DNA of 64,000 nt from Methylomonas methanica MC09 (GTDB lineage: Bacteria; Pseudomonadota; Gammaproteobacteria; Methylococcales; Methylomonadaceae): contig NC_015572.1 of assembly GCF_000214665.1 (NCBI RefSeq), positions 124,001 to 188,000 on the forward strand, in the 5' to 3' direction. The position numbers were made by a program, and so were the translations under genes. The notes under the pieces are model-generated. The model made no database searches. It saw only the letters and a list, made by a program, of their open reading frames with translations, and was not told the DNA's origin. This document shows positions 45,153 to 54,490 of the stretch, in pieces; within the stretch, counting starts at the first letter, position 1; every line of letters begins with the position of its first letter.

Positions 45153-47417
45153 TCACCCGGCCTCCGATTTCCGGCCTAAAATAAAGGCAGCGAAAGCATC
45201 GGGCGGCATCGGTTTGGCAAAATGATAACCTTGCACTTCATCGCACTGGCAACTGCTTAGATAGTGCAGCATTTCCTGGTTTTCCACACCCTCGGCAATA
45301 ACGCGTAGATTCAGAGTATGCGCCATCTGCACGATGGCGCGAACGATGGCGGCATCATTGGGATCGCTGGCGATATCGCGCACGAACGATTGATCGATCT
45401 TCAGCCGGTCTATTTTAAATTTTTTAAGGTAGGCCAGACTGGAATAACCGGTGCCGAAATCATCGATAGCCAACTTCAAGCCGATATCCTTTAAGTTGTT
45501 GAGCAATGACAGCATATGATCCATATCGTGCAGCAAAATCGACTCGGTCAGCTCAATTTCAAGATACTGCGCTTCCAGCCCGCTGCTCTCCAATGCGCCA
45601 CGCACCAAGTTTTCGACATTGCCGCGTTTAAACTGAACGGCGGACATATTGACCGCCATCAATAACGGCGGCATGCCTGCCCGGCGCCAAGCCATGGCCT
45701 GCCGGCAAGCCTCATGCAGCACCCACTCGCCGATCTCGACGATTAAACCGGTCTGTTCGGCAATACTGATAAAGCGGCCGGGCGGGATCAAGCCCTCGAC
45801 CGGGTGATTCCAGCGAACCAAGGCTTCGGCACCTACCACATCGCCCGTGGCAAGCTCGATCTGCGGTTGAAAATGCACCGTGAATTGCTTGCACTTCACG
45901 GCCTCTCGCAGCTCATGCGTGATGCGCATGAATTCAAGGCTATCGCTGTTAAGCTGCTCGGTGACATAACGATAGGTATTCCGTCCGGCGTCTTTTGCCT
46001 GGTACATGGCCTTGTCCGCTAGTTTCATCAGCGTCTCGAAGTCGTCGCCATCGTCCGGGTAGACCGCAACCCCAATAGAACAGGATAGCGATAAATGCCG
46101 TCCTTCCAACACAAACGGTTTGGCGATACGCTCGAGAATCTCATCCACCAGGGTGCTGATGGAATCGGTATCCGGCATATTCGCAAGCGCGATGAGAAAC
46201 TCGTCTCCTCCGGAACGGCATAAGGTATCGGTATCGCGCACGCAGCATTTCAACTGAGCTGTAACGCAACGCAACAATTCGTCGCCGGCGGCGTGTCCCA
46301 TCGAATCGTTGAGCATTTTGAATTGATCGAGATCAAGGCTAAGCAGCGCAACTTTGCCATGTGAGCGCGCTGCAAAGGCTATGGCGGTTTCCAGTCTATT
46401 CTTGAGTAATATGCGATTGGGCAACCCTGTCAACACGTCGTGCGAAGACAGGTAGCGAATCTGTTCTTCAGCGTTTTTGCGCTCGCTGATATCGCTAAAA
46501 ATGCCGATGTAGTGTGTCGTATTTCCGGCTTTATCGTTGACGGTGGAGATAGCCAGCCATTCGGGAAAAATTTCGCCGTTCTTGCGCCGATTCCAAATTT
46601 CGCCATGCCAGTGGCCAAAATTATTTATGCTGCTCCACATCGCCGCATAAAAACGGCTGTTGTGATGCCCAGAGGCCAGTTTCTTCGGCGTCTCTCCCAC
46701 CACTTCGTCTTGGGTGTAGCCCATCATTTTAGTAAAAGCCGAATTTACCAACAGGATGGTTTTATTGGGATCGGTGATCATAATCCCTTCTTCGCTGCCC
46801 TCGAAAACCTTCTGGAACAGGCGTAGCGACTCTTGCGATTTATTGCGCTCGAGGACGATGCCGATAATCGAAGAACCTATCTCCAGCAGTTTGCGGTGGA
46901 AGGGGCTGGGCGAGCGATGCTCAAAACTGGATAAGGCGAAGGTACCCACCACCTTGCGCTGCCCGGAATAAATCGGCACCGACCAGCAGGCACACAGATT
47001 GAAATCGTAGGCCAAATGCCGTAAATCCTGCCAACGCGGATCCGTTAAGGTGTCGCTGACAAACTGCGGCTCCTGCCGGTAGATTACGTTGCCGCATGAG
47101 CCTCCGCCCGGGCCCGGCCGCAGCCTGTTCAGCAGCGCGATGCCTTCGGCGGGGACGCTCGGCGCCGCGTAGACATTTAAAAACTCATTCGCATCGTCCA
47201 TCAGCATGACCGAGCCGACTGCGTTTGGCAGGAGTTGCTCTTCCAGTCGGCAGACTTCGTTGATGATCGCCATATGATCGGCGCCACGCGCTACCGACTC
47301 GAGAATGGCTTGCTGAAGATGCAGTATTTTTTCCTGTTCTTCGCCCGACAGTGTACTGTATTCGACGGTCGATCCGTCCAAACAGCTTAATGCCGGCGTG
47401 TTCTCGAGTTTATTCAT
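45153..47417 (-). CDS. GAF-PAS-GGDEF-EAL protein (cyclic-di-GMP turnover)
   Basis: A 754-residue soluble protein. GAF at about 30-195 (VIYRQEPQFVSDTL), PAS at about 205-320 (EGIMITDPNKTILLVNSAF), GGDEF at about 325-490 and EAL at about 500-750. The cyclase site reads SGGDEF with RDTD inhibitory residues before it, so it may be active. The EAL motif is EALVRW, with NMSAVQF and DDFGTGYSSLAYLK intact, suggesting phosphodiesterase activity. Membrane segments are absent. Dual enzyme or one-domain use cannot be decided from sequence. Confidence 0.93.
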   Translation of the reverse strand: MNKLENTPALSCLDGSTVEYSTLSGEEQEKILHLQQAILESVARGADHMAIINEVCRLEEQLLPNAVGSVMLMDDANEFLNVYAAPSVPAEGIALLNRLRPGPGGGSCGNVIYRQEPQFVSDTLTDPRWQDLRHLAYDFNLCACWSVPIYSGQRKVVGTFALSSFEHRSPSPFHRKLLEIGSSIIGIVLERNKSQESLRLFQKVFEGSEEGIMITDPNKTILLVNSAFTKMMGYTQDEVVGETPKKLASGHHNSRFYAAMWSSINNFGHWHGEIWNRRKNGEIFPEWLAISTVNDKAGNTTHYIGIFSDISERKNAEEQIRYLSSHDVLTGLPNRILLKNRLETAIAFAARSHGKVALLSLDLDQFKMLNDSMGHAAGDELLRCVTAQLKCCVRDTDTLCRSGGDEFLIALANMPDTDSISTLVDEILERIAKPFVLEGRHLSLSCSIGVAVYPDDGDDFETLMKLADKAMYQAKDAGRNTYRYVTEQLNSDSLEFMRITHELREAVKCKQFTVHFQPQIELATGDVVGAEALVRWNHPVEGLIPPGRFISIAEQTGLIVEIGEWVLHEACRQAMAWRRAGMPPLLMAVNMSAVQFKRGNVENLVRGALESSGLEAQYLEIELTESILLHDMDHMLSLLNNLKDIGLKLAIDDFGTGYSSLAYLKKFKIDRLKIDQSFVRDIASDPNDAAIVRAIVQMAHTLNLRVIAEGVENQEMLHYLSSCQCDEVQGYHFAKPMPPDAFAAFILGRKSEAG

Positions 47418-47641
47418 AGGTGTGAAAGTTTATGTAATAGCTTTTAAAAATAGCTGGCGGTGAGAACTATTTTAGACGGTACTTGCCTCGAATTATGAAT
47501 ACGGAAATTGTCGCGGATTAAAGTACAACGTTTTTAAGGGAATAGCATCAAAATACCGGTAAGGATTAAAATCTTCCAAAATTGGCGACTCCGCATTGTC
47601 ATAGAGGGTATTACCCGTAGCCGTGGCCGACTGGGTTCATC

Positions 47642-48529
47642 TTACGTGGGGATATAATCAACGCCTTCCCGAGCCAAATAAATCTCGAAATCCACCGCGC
47701 CGGCCTTGGCCAGTACCTCCTGAAAAATCGTTTCCAGTTCCTGGTCGCTACGAGTCGGTTCGTGATGGGTTAAAAACAGTTTCCTTGCTTGCACCTGCCG
47801 GGCCAGACGTATTGCCGCGCTATAAGTGCCATGGCCCCAGCCGGTTTTTTTAGCATATTCGGCGTCGGTATACGACGAATCAATTATCAGCGCATCCACG
47901 CCGTGCATGGCGGCGTGAACTTCACGTAGTTTGGCTTCGATGAATTGTTGGTTGGAGGCATAATCCGCATCATCGGCGGCATACGGGTTACTCGGCGTTT
48001 CGTAATCGCCGGTAAAAAACAGCGAGCTGCCGTCACTGTCGTCCAGTCGATAACCGAAATTCAGCACGGGATGATTTAATACCGTCGGCGTGACCAACGT
48101 ACTGCCGATTTGCAAGGTTTCGCCGGGCCTGACGGTGTGGTAGTGAACCTTGGCTTTCAATTGCGTTTCTATGATAGGAAAGTAACTGTATTGCAGCTGA
48201 GCGGTTAAGGCCCTCTCTATGCCTGTTTGCGTGACCGGATCCATGCCGCCGTACAGGTGAATTTGATTTTGCGCGGATAATAGCGGCAAAAAAAACGGCA
48301 GGCCCTGTATATGATCCCAGTGCGTGTGGGTAATCAGAATGTGCGCCACGATCGGGGCGCGACCCAACAGGGTTTGGGCCAAAGCAAAGATACCAGTCCC
48401 GGCATCCAGCACCAACAGATCGTTACTGGCATTATTCACTTCTATGCAAGTGGTATTGCCACCGTATTTGACCGTTCGAGGGCCCGGGGTTGGAATGGAA
48501 CCTCGGACGCCCCAAAATTTAAATTTCAT
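47642..48529 (-). CDS. MBL-fold metal-dependent hydrolase
   Basis: A 295-residue protein with the metallo-beta-lactamase signature ITHTHWDHIQG (near 87-97), FFTGDYETPSN carrying the bridging Asp, and LFLTHHEPTRSD with a later His. The N-terminus (FWGVRGSIPTPGP) marks the cyclic phosphodiesterase-like branch of the fold. It may hydrolyse a cyclic nucleotide or related signal. It is followed, 12 bases away upstream, by an HDOD gene on the same strand, and the two likely form a signalling pair behind polA. Confidence 0.88.
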   Translation of the reverse strand: MKFKFWGVRGSIPTPGPRTVKYGGNTTCIEVNNASNDLLVLDAGTGIFALAQTLLGRAPIVAHILITHTHWDHIQGLPFFLPLLSAQNQIHLYGGMDPVTQTGIERALTAQLQYSYFPIIETQLKAKVHYHTVRPGETLQIGSTLVTPTVLNHPVLNFGYRLDDSDGSSLFFTGDYETPSNPYAADDADYASNQQFIEAKLREVHAAMHGVDALIIDSSYTDAEYAKKTGWGHGTYSAAIRLARQVQARKLFLTHHEPTRSDQELETIFQEVLAKAGAVDFEIYLAREGVDYIPT

Positions 48530-48541
48530 ATCCGCCTCAAC

Positions 48542-49384
48542 CTAATCAATAAACGACAGCGCTTCGTTTTTAATCGGCGATAAATCGCCCAGTTCGACGA
48601 TCAACTCATCCAGATTCATACCAAAAGCCTTCGCGGTGTCGGGAGGTAACTCATCGACTACCGAATTGCCGGCAAAACCGAACGCCAGTTTTTTGCTGAT
48701 TTGATTGGCGGCAAACAGGCAATCGCCCAGTTGCGTATGCCGATGTTCGCTGTGGTGGTGGTTGATGGCCTCGATCAAATCGTCGGCCAGCCCCCAGTGT
48801 TGAGCCAGCAACTTGCCGGCCTGGCTATGATCGATACCCAAAATCTCGATCTCGGCTTGATAAAGGTTAATGCCCCGTTCATCGGCGGTATGTAAAACCC
48901 GCTTATAGGTAGCAGGTATAAATTCCGCGAAGACGATTTTGCCGAAGTCGTGCAATAAACCGGCCACGAAATAATCGCTGCTCTGCATAAGCGAGACGTT
49001 CAGGCGCTCGGCCAACAACTTACATAGCGCTGCGCTGGTTAAGGAATGCAATAAAAAAGCGTGAGTATCGAAGCCGGCCTGATTTTTGGTAGGTAAAACC
49101 CCGATGGCGGCCACCGACAGCGCCAGATTTTTGATGGTGTTGATGCCCAAATGCACTACGGCGCGTTGTACCGAGCTGATTTTTTGTGCCAAGCCATAGA
49201 ACGGCGAATTGATTACCTTCAGGATTTTTACCGTCATCAGCGGGTCGGTTTCGACCACTTGAACGATTTCCCGGCTATCGGCATTCAGATCGGCGGCCAA
49301 CAACAGCAAGCGCTGTACGCTGCTGCGGAAGGCAGGCATTTTGTCGACAAATGCTAATAACTGCTCTTCATCTAGGTTGGTCAA
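48542..49384 (-). CDS. HDOD domain signalling protein
   Basis: A 280-residue protein with an HDOD domain (about 20-220): ETDPLMTVKILKVINSPFYG, VAGLLHDFGKIVFAEF and IDHSQAGKLLAQHW. HDOD proteins are non-catalytic HD relatives found in signalling. The start chosen is TTG at 49384, because GGGGGA lies seven bases upstream and the gene then begins 16 bases after the polA stop. The in-frame ATG at 49456 would put 70 bases inside polA. Read with the MBL-fold gene as an operon with polA. Confidence 0.85.
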   Translation of the reverse strand: MTNLDEEQLLAFVDKMPAFRSSVQRLLLLAADLNADSREIVQVVETDPLMTVKILKVINSPFYGLAQKISSVQRAVVHLGINTIKNLALSVAAIGVLPTKNQAGFDTHAFLLHSLTSAALCKLLAERLNVSLMQSSDYFVAGLLHDFGKIVFAEFIPATYKRVLHTADERGINLYQAEIEILGIDHSQAGKLLAQHWGLADDLIEAINHHHSEHRHTQLGDCLFAANQISKKLAFGFAGNSVVDELPPDTAKAFGMNLDELIVELGDLSPIKNEALSFID

Positions 49385-49400
49385 ATGGTCATTCCCCCGT

Positions 49401-52157
49401 TTAATGCGCTTGGTCCCAATTTTCGCCGCAACCCACTTCCACCAGCAGCGGAACATGCAAATCGGCCGCGGCCGACATCATGTCGCGTATCTTGGTCACG
49501 CAATCGTTCAGATGCGGCTCCGCCACTTCGAACACTAATTCGTCATGCACTTGCATGATCATTTTCAGGTCGGCACCGCTGTCGCGTATCCAGGCGTCAC
49601 AAGCAATCATGGCCCGCTTAATGATGTCGGCGGCAGTGCCCTGCATCGGCGCGTTAATGGCCGTACGTTCGGCATATTGGCGCTGAGCGGCATTGCGGGC
49701 GTTGATATCCGGCAAATACAGGCGGCGGCCGAACAGGGTTTCCACATAACCCTGCTGCTTAGCCTGTTCGCGAATGTTATCCATATATTGCTTCACACCA
49801 GGGTAGCGACTGAAGTATAGATCAATATAGGCTTGCGCTTGATTGCGGGATAATCCCAGTTGCTGAGCCAGGCCGAAAGCCGACATGCCGTAGATTAAAC
49901 CGAAGTTGATGGCCTTGGCGGAGCGGCGTAAATCAGGGGTGACTTGATCCAGACCGACTTCGAATACTTCCGCCGCCGTGGCGCTGTGTACATCCACGCC
50001 TTGCGAGAAGGCCGCCAGCAAGCCGGCGTCGCCGGACAAATGCGCCATGATGCGCAATTCGATTTGCGAATAGTCGGCGGCGACGATTTTGTAGCCCGGC
50101 GGTGCGATAAAGGCTTGGCGTATTTTGCGGCCCTCTTCGCTGCGGATTGGAATATTCTGCAGGTTGGGGTCGGACGACGACAAACGCCCGGTGGCCGCCA
50201 CCGCCTGATGATACGAGGTATGCACCCGCCCGGTGCGGCGATTGATTTGTTGCGGCAGTTTTTCGGTATAGGTGGATTTCAGCTTGCTCATGCCGCGGAA
50301 TTCCAGAATCAGCTTGGGCAAGCCATAATCCAGCGCCAGTTCCTGCAATACCGACTCGTCGGTGGAGGGCTGGCCTTTTGGGGTTTTTTTCAGCACCGGC
50401 AATTTCAGGCGCTCGTATAAAATTTCCTGAATCTGTTTGGGGGAGCCCAAATTAAACGCCGAGCCGGCCAGATCATGGGCTTGTTGCTCAATACCGGCCA
50501 TGCGATTCGCCAGCTCCAGGCTTTGCTGATCCAGCATGGCGCTGTCGATCAAAACGCCGTTTTCTTCGATGCGTACCAGTACGTCTATCAGCGGAATTTC
50601 GATCTCCCGGTATAAGCCCCATAAACGCGGCTGTTGTTGCAATTGGGCCGACAGGGTTTGATGCAGACGCAAGGTGATATCGGCGTCCTCCGCGGCATAT
50701 TGGCCGGCCTGCTCGATAGGCACTTCCTGAAAACCGATTTGCTTGGCGCCCTTGCCGGCCACGTCCTCGAAATGTATGGTGTCCACGCCCAGATAATGCT
50801 TGGCCAGATCGTCCATATTGTGTTTGCTGGCCGTGCTGTTCAACACGTAGGATTCCAACATGGTGTCGTGTTGAATGCCGCGCAGTTTGATGCCGTGATT
50901 GGCCAGAATGTGCGCGTCGTATTTCAGGTTTTGCCCCAGTTTTGGCTTGTTCGGGTCTTCCAGTAGCGGCCGCAGGGCATCCAGTACGGTTTGTCTATCC
51001 AGTTGGTTCGGCACTTCTGGATAATCGTGCGCCAACGGCACATAAGCCGCCTGCCCGGCGGTGACTGCAAACGAGACGCCGACGATTTCCGCGTCGCTGT
51101 AATTCAAGCTGGTGGTTTCGGTATCGAATGCAAACAACTCGGCTTGCTGGAGTTTAGCCAGCCAATGCTCAAATTCGGCTTGATTAAGGAGGGTTTGGTA
51201 TTCTTTGGCTAATGCGGCCGCGGGTTCTTGACTGTTTGCGGGGGAATCGGCAACAGTATTATCAGTGCCCTTTCCAGCCGCTGGGGCGCTGGTAGCATTG
51301 CCGTTTAAAGTCTTCAGCCAACTGCTGAAGCCCAAGCTGCCCAATTGCTGTTTCAAGGCAGCGATATCCGGTTCCCGGCGCTTTAAATCGTCCAGGCTGT
51401 AATGCAAAGCCACGTCGCATTTGATGGTGGTCAATTCCTGCGACAGTGGCAGTTGCGGCAAGGCTTCGCGCAAATTGTCGCCGATCTTGCCTTTGATTTC
51501 GTCGGCATGCGCGACCAGATTATCCAACGTGCCGTATTGCTGCAGCCATTTGGCGGCGGTTTTCGGGCCCACCTTGGGTACGCCGGGAATGTTATCCACC
51601 GCATCGCCCATCAAGGCTAGGTAATCGATGATTTGTTCGGGTTTGACGCCGAATTTTTCCTCCACCCCTGCAATGTCCATGCGGGTATTGGTCATGGAGT
51701 TTTCCAGCGTGATCCGGTCGGTGACCAATTGCGCCATATCCTTGTCGCCGGAGGAAATCACCACATGAAAGCCTTGCCGGGCGGCATTTTGCGCCAGACT
51801 GCCCAACACATCGTCGGCTTCCACGCCGTGCTCGATGATCAAGGGCAGGCCCAGCGCCCGGATCAACTCGTGCAAAGGCTCAATCTGCACCCGCAAATCG
51901 TCCGGCATCGGCGGCCGGTGCGCCTTGTACTGATCGTATAAATCGTGCCGGAATGTCTTGCCGGGTGCGTCGAATACCACCGTCACATATGGGGTATCGT
52001 AATCGTTGATCAATTTACGCAGCATGTTGGACACGCCGTATACGGCATTGGTCGGTAGGCCTTGGGCATTGCTCAAGGGCGGTACGGCATGAAAGGCGCG
52101 GAATAAAAACGACGAGCCGTCGACCAGAATCAGAGTGTTGGCGGAATGTGCGGACAT
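49401..52157 (-). CDS. polA: DNA polymerase I
   Basis: A 918-residue enzyme with an N-terminal 5'-3' flap nuclease (about 1-290, ISSGDKDMAQLV and AVDNIPGVPKVGPKTA), a 3'-5' proofreading domain (about 340-510, FAFDTETTSLNYSD) and the polymerase domain with DYSQIELRIMAHLSGD, RRSAKAINFGLIYGMS and MIMQVHDELVFEV. All three activities look intact. ATG at 52157 is chosen because it begins MSAHSANTLILVDGSSFLFR, the family start; the frame is open to 52220. The length matches E. coli PolA. Confidence 0.97.
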   Translation of the reverse strand: MSAHSANTLILVDGSSFLFRAFHAVPPLSNAQGLPTNAVYGVSNMLRKLINDYDTPYVTVVFDAPGKTFRHDLYDQYKAHRPPMPDDLRVQIEPLHELIRALGLPLIIEHGVEADDVLGSLAQNAARQGFHVVISSGDKDMAQLVTDRITLENSMTNTRMDIAGVEEKFGVKPEQIIDYLALMGDAVDNIPGVPKVGPKTAAKWLQQYGTLDNLVAHADEIKGKIGDNLREALPQLPLSQELTTIKCDVALHYSLDDLKRREPDIAALKQQLGSLGFSSWLKTLNGNATSAPAAGKGTDNTVADSPANSQEPAAALAKEYQTLLNQAEFEHWLAKLQQAELFAFDTETTSLNYSDAEIVGVSFAVTAGQAAYVPLAHDYPEVPNQLDRQTVLDALRPLLEDPNKPKLGQNLKYDAHILANHGIKLRGIQHDTMLESYVLNSTASKHNMDDLAKHYLGVDTIHFEDVAGKGAKQIGFQEVPIEQAGQYAAEDADITLRLHQTLSAQLQQQPRLWGLYREIEIPLIDVLVRIEENGVLIDSAMLDQQSLELANRMAGIEQQAHDLAGSAFNLGSPKQIQEILYERLKLPVLKKTPKGQPSTDESVLQELALDYGLPKLILEFRGMSKLKSTYTEKLPQQINRRTGRVHTSYHQAVAATGRLSSSDPNLQNIPIRSEEGRKIRQAFIAPPGYKIVAADYSQIELRIMAHLSGDAGLLAAFSQGVDVHSATAAEVFEVGLDQVTPDLRRSAKAINFGLIYGMSAFGLAQQLGLSRNQAQAYIDLYFSRYPGVKQYMDNIREQAKQQGYVETLFGRRLYLPDINARNAAQRQYAERTAINAPMQGTAADIIKRAMIACDAWIRDSGADLKMIMQVHDELVFEVAEPHLNDCVTKIRDMMSAAADLHVPLLVEVGCGENWDQAH

Positions 52158-52362
52158 GCGGAGTGCGGCGTAATGTTCAAACCGGCAACGATACAGTTCG
52201 AGCCGGACGGCTGCAAGCAAAGAATGGCTTTGCGATAAGTCTCGGGCGCTGCATTTTTATCCTTAATGTGGGTTTGGGAAGTAAAAAACTTGAAGGGAAT
52301 GAGCTCGTGTGTTAAAGATTACAGGCGTTCAACTGTTCAGTTTCCTGCCTCGCGGAGTCAAA

Positions 52363-53370
52363 ATGCCATTGTTCAAGTTAACTAAACCCGTTTTACCCGT
52401 GCTGTTGTGCACCGCTTTTATATCCTCAGACGTTTTTGCGGCCGGTTCGGCGACCCGTTCGCCGGTAACGCCCCAGGGAGGCGATGAAACCGCCAGCGTG
52501 GAGGATGGCGTCGTTATCGAGTTCAATCCAAATCGGGACGGGGTCGTTTCGGCGAGCACGGGGTTAAATACCGTTACCAGTGTTAAAGTGGACACTTCGC
52601 ACGGCGATATTCACGGATATGCTGAATATGCACTGGGCCAGGATTTTGTTTATCCCACGTTAAATGACGTTGAAGCCGCTGCGGCTACAGGCGTTCTTAC
52701 CTTAAATACATTTCTGGTTGGGCCGGCAAATCCCAATTTGCCGACGACCGTGGATATTACCGTACAGCTGGATGTGCACGGCTCTTTTACTATCGATAAC
52801 GGAGCGCCCACGCTGTTGCTGATCAGCGATTTGGCCGCAACCACATTCAACCCTGTTCTACCCTTGACCGGCAGTATCTACCAATCCAACTTGAACTTCA
52901 TTTCTTCTGCTTTGCAGGATGCCAATAATCCGGTCGAAAGCATTTTTGGTAGTTCGGTTTCCCCGTTAGGCGGTGGCGAGAGTAAGGATTATGCCGGTGC
53001 CTCCGCGAATATCTTGGCGGCGGAGCTGAATAATCTTGACGCCGTGCTTAATTTGACGTTTCCGGTGACAATTGGTGACACCATCGTCTTTTCGGCGGTG
53101 GTTAGCGGAAGCGCAAGTCCGGAACCGGACGCCCAGAATAATGATACAGACGTGACTACCGATATTGCCGTGCTGAGCTCGGCGGGAGCAGTGGATTTTT
53201 CGAATACCGCAAACCTGCGTGTTTTCCTGCCGGAAGGCTATTCATTAGGTGGAGACGATCCGTTGCTGAACAACATCGTCTCCACCACTCCCGTGCCGCT
53301 GCCGGCCGCTGTTTGGTTGATGGCAGGCGGTATTGCATTGATTTTTCCAGTTCGCCGAAAGCGTGGTTAG
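52363..53370 (+). CDS. Exported protein with PEP-CTERM-like sorting signal
   Basis: A 335-residue protein. The ATG at 52363 follows GCGGAG and begins a signal peptide (VLPVLLCTAFISSDVFA). The C-terminus has VPLPAAVWLMAGG, a hydrophobic helix and a basic RRKRG tail, the VPLPAAxWL variant of the PEP-CTERM/exosortase signal. The body is Ser/Thr/Asp-rich with repeated beta-strand character and no recognised domain. Exosortase substrates are usually released or attached in extracellular matrix. No exosortase gene lies in the window. Confidence 0.82.
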   Translation: MPLFKLTKPVLPVLLCTAFISSDVFAAGSATRSPVTPQGGDETASVEDGVVIEFNPNRDGVVSASTGLNTVTSVKVDTSHGDIHGYAEYALGQDFVYPTLNDVEAAAATGVLTLNTFLVGPANPNLPTTVDITVQLDVHGSFTIDNGAPTLLLISDLAATTFNPVLPLTGSIYQSNLNFISSALQDANNPVESIFGSSVSPLGGGESKDYAGASANILAAELNNLDAVLNLTFPVTIGDTIVFSAVVSGSASPEPDAQNNDTDVTTDIAVLSSAGAVDFSNTANLRVFLPEGYSLGGDDPLLNNIVSTTPVPLPAAVWLMAGGIALIFPVRRKRG

Positions 53371-53748
53371 CGAGACATTATTCGGGGATTTCGGGTTGTA
53401 GGAAAAATCCGCCCGAAATCAGCGTCATGCCGGCAGGAGTTGCCGGATTCGAAAGCGACCGATAACTGCACATCGTCCGTACCCTCATGTCTTTAGCACC
53501 TTCCCCGCAGGCAGACCTACTTATAACGGGCGCCATTTCCGACCAATCCCTCCGGTAATCTCCCCAACGCGTTCCCGCCGCCGCAGTGCCCATTTATATC
53601 TGGCTTTCTTGCGCCTCACTTCCTTCGGATTCCCTATGACTACAGGCCGCAATTGCCGCGCCTGCATCAAGCCGGGCAAACACCGAGCCGACAGCCGTCG
53701 AACTTTTCAATCAGGGCGTGAGCCGGCGAATTGGCTACGCCGCATTGA

Positions 53749-53766
53749 CAATCAATCGATTGATTG
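53749..53766. promoter_or_regulatory. Palindromic operator 1 of the TetR-RND operon
   Basis: CAATCAATCGATTGATTG, a perfect 18-bp palindrome. It shares the core AATCAATCGATTGATT with operator 2, 27 bp apart centre to centre. Confidence 0.7.
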
Positions 53767-53775
53767 ATATTGTCT

Positions 53776-53793
53776 AAATCAATCGATTGATTT
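53776..53793. promoter_or_regulatory. Palindromic operator 2 of the TetR-RND operon
   Basis: AAATCAATCGATTGATTT, a perfect 18-bp palindrome ending 31 bases before the regulator ATG. Likely bound by the TetR protein encoded at 53825. Confidence 0.7.
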
Positions 53794-53824
53794 ATTTTTT
53801 ACGGGTTACACTTTTCGAGGCACC

Positions 53825-54490
53825 ATGGTCAAAATCGCAAACTCAGAAACAGACGTGAACGACGCACGCAGCAGGCTGCTGCTTTCCGCGCTACGGCTTT
53901 TTGCGGAAAAAGGCTATGAGGCAGCCTCCACCCGGGAAATTTGCGAAGTCGCCGAGGTCAATATTTCGGCCATCCGCTATTACTTCGGCGATAAAGCAGG
54001 GCTTTACCGGGCGGCATTTACCGAGCCGATGGGTGAGTCATCGTGCGGAGCCAATATCGACAGCTATGCCGATTTACCCCTGCGCGACGCCTTAAGCCGG
54101 TTTTTTAGCGAGTTCCTGGAGCCCTTAAAAAAAGGCGAGACACTCGGTTTGGTCATGAAGCTGCATTTCCGGGAAATGATCGAACCCACCGGGGCTTGGC
54201 AGCAGGAAATCGAGGCTGAAATCAAACCCCAACATCACGCATTGGTTTTACGGTTGAAAGAGCATTTGGGATTGGCGGAGATCGACACCGACCTGCACCG
54301 GCTGGCGTTTTCCATCGTGGGCATGGCGGTGCATTTTTACGTCGGCCAAGACATTATCACGGCGATATCGATCCCGTTGTTGAACGATCGGCAAGCCATC
54401 GATACGCTTGCCGAGCGTCTGGCCGGATATGCCGCGTCGATTATCGAAGGCGAAGCAGCGCGCCGCTCGCGGGGCGGTGGCGATGCTTAA
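53825..54490 (+). CDS. TetR-family regulator (CerR-type C-terminal domain) of an RND efflux operon
   Basis: A 221-residue protein. The N-terminal HTH (LFAEKGYEAASTREICEVAEVNISAIRYYFGDKAGLY, with the recognition helix in the second half) is typical of TetR proteins. The C-terminal ligand-binding half resembles the CerR/YbiH type. It heads a four-gene run and overlaps the outer-membrane factor gene by 8 bases. It probably represses itself and the efflux genes at the two palindromes at 53749-53793. The inducing ligand is not known. Confidence 0.92.
   Translation: MVKIANSETDVNDARSRLLLSALRLFAEKGYEAASTREICEVAEVNISAIRYYFGDKAGLYRAAFTEPMGESSCGANIDSYADLPLRDALSRFFSEFLEPLKKGETLGLVMKLHFREMIEPTGAWQQEIEAEIKPQHHALVLRLKEHLGLAEIDTDLHRLAFSIVGMAVHFYVGQDIITAISIPLLNDRQAIDTLAERLAGYAASIIEGEAARRSRGGGDA

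Larger units (their letters stand above)
53371..53824. other. Intergenic region with twin TetR-type operators near its end
   Basis: No gene is supported. GATTTCGGG / CCCGAAATC after the PEP-CTERM gene could form a weak hairpin. The two 18-bp palindromes listed separately lie at 53749-53793, 32 bases before the regulator ATG. Confidence 0.5.
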
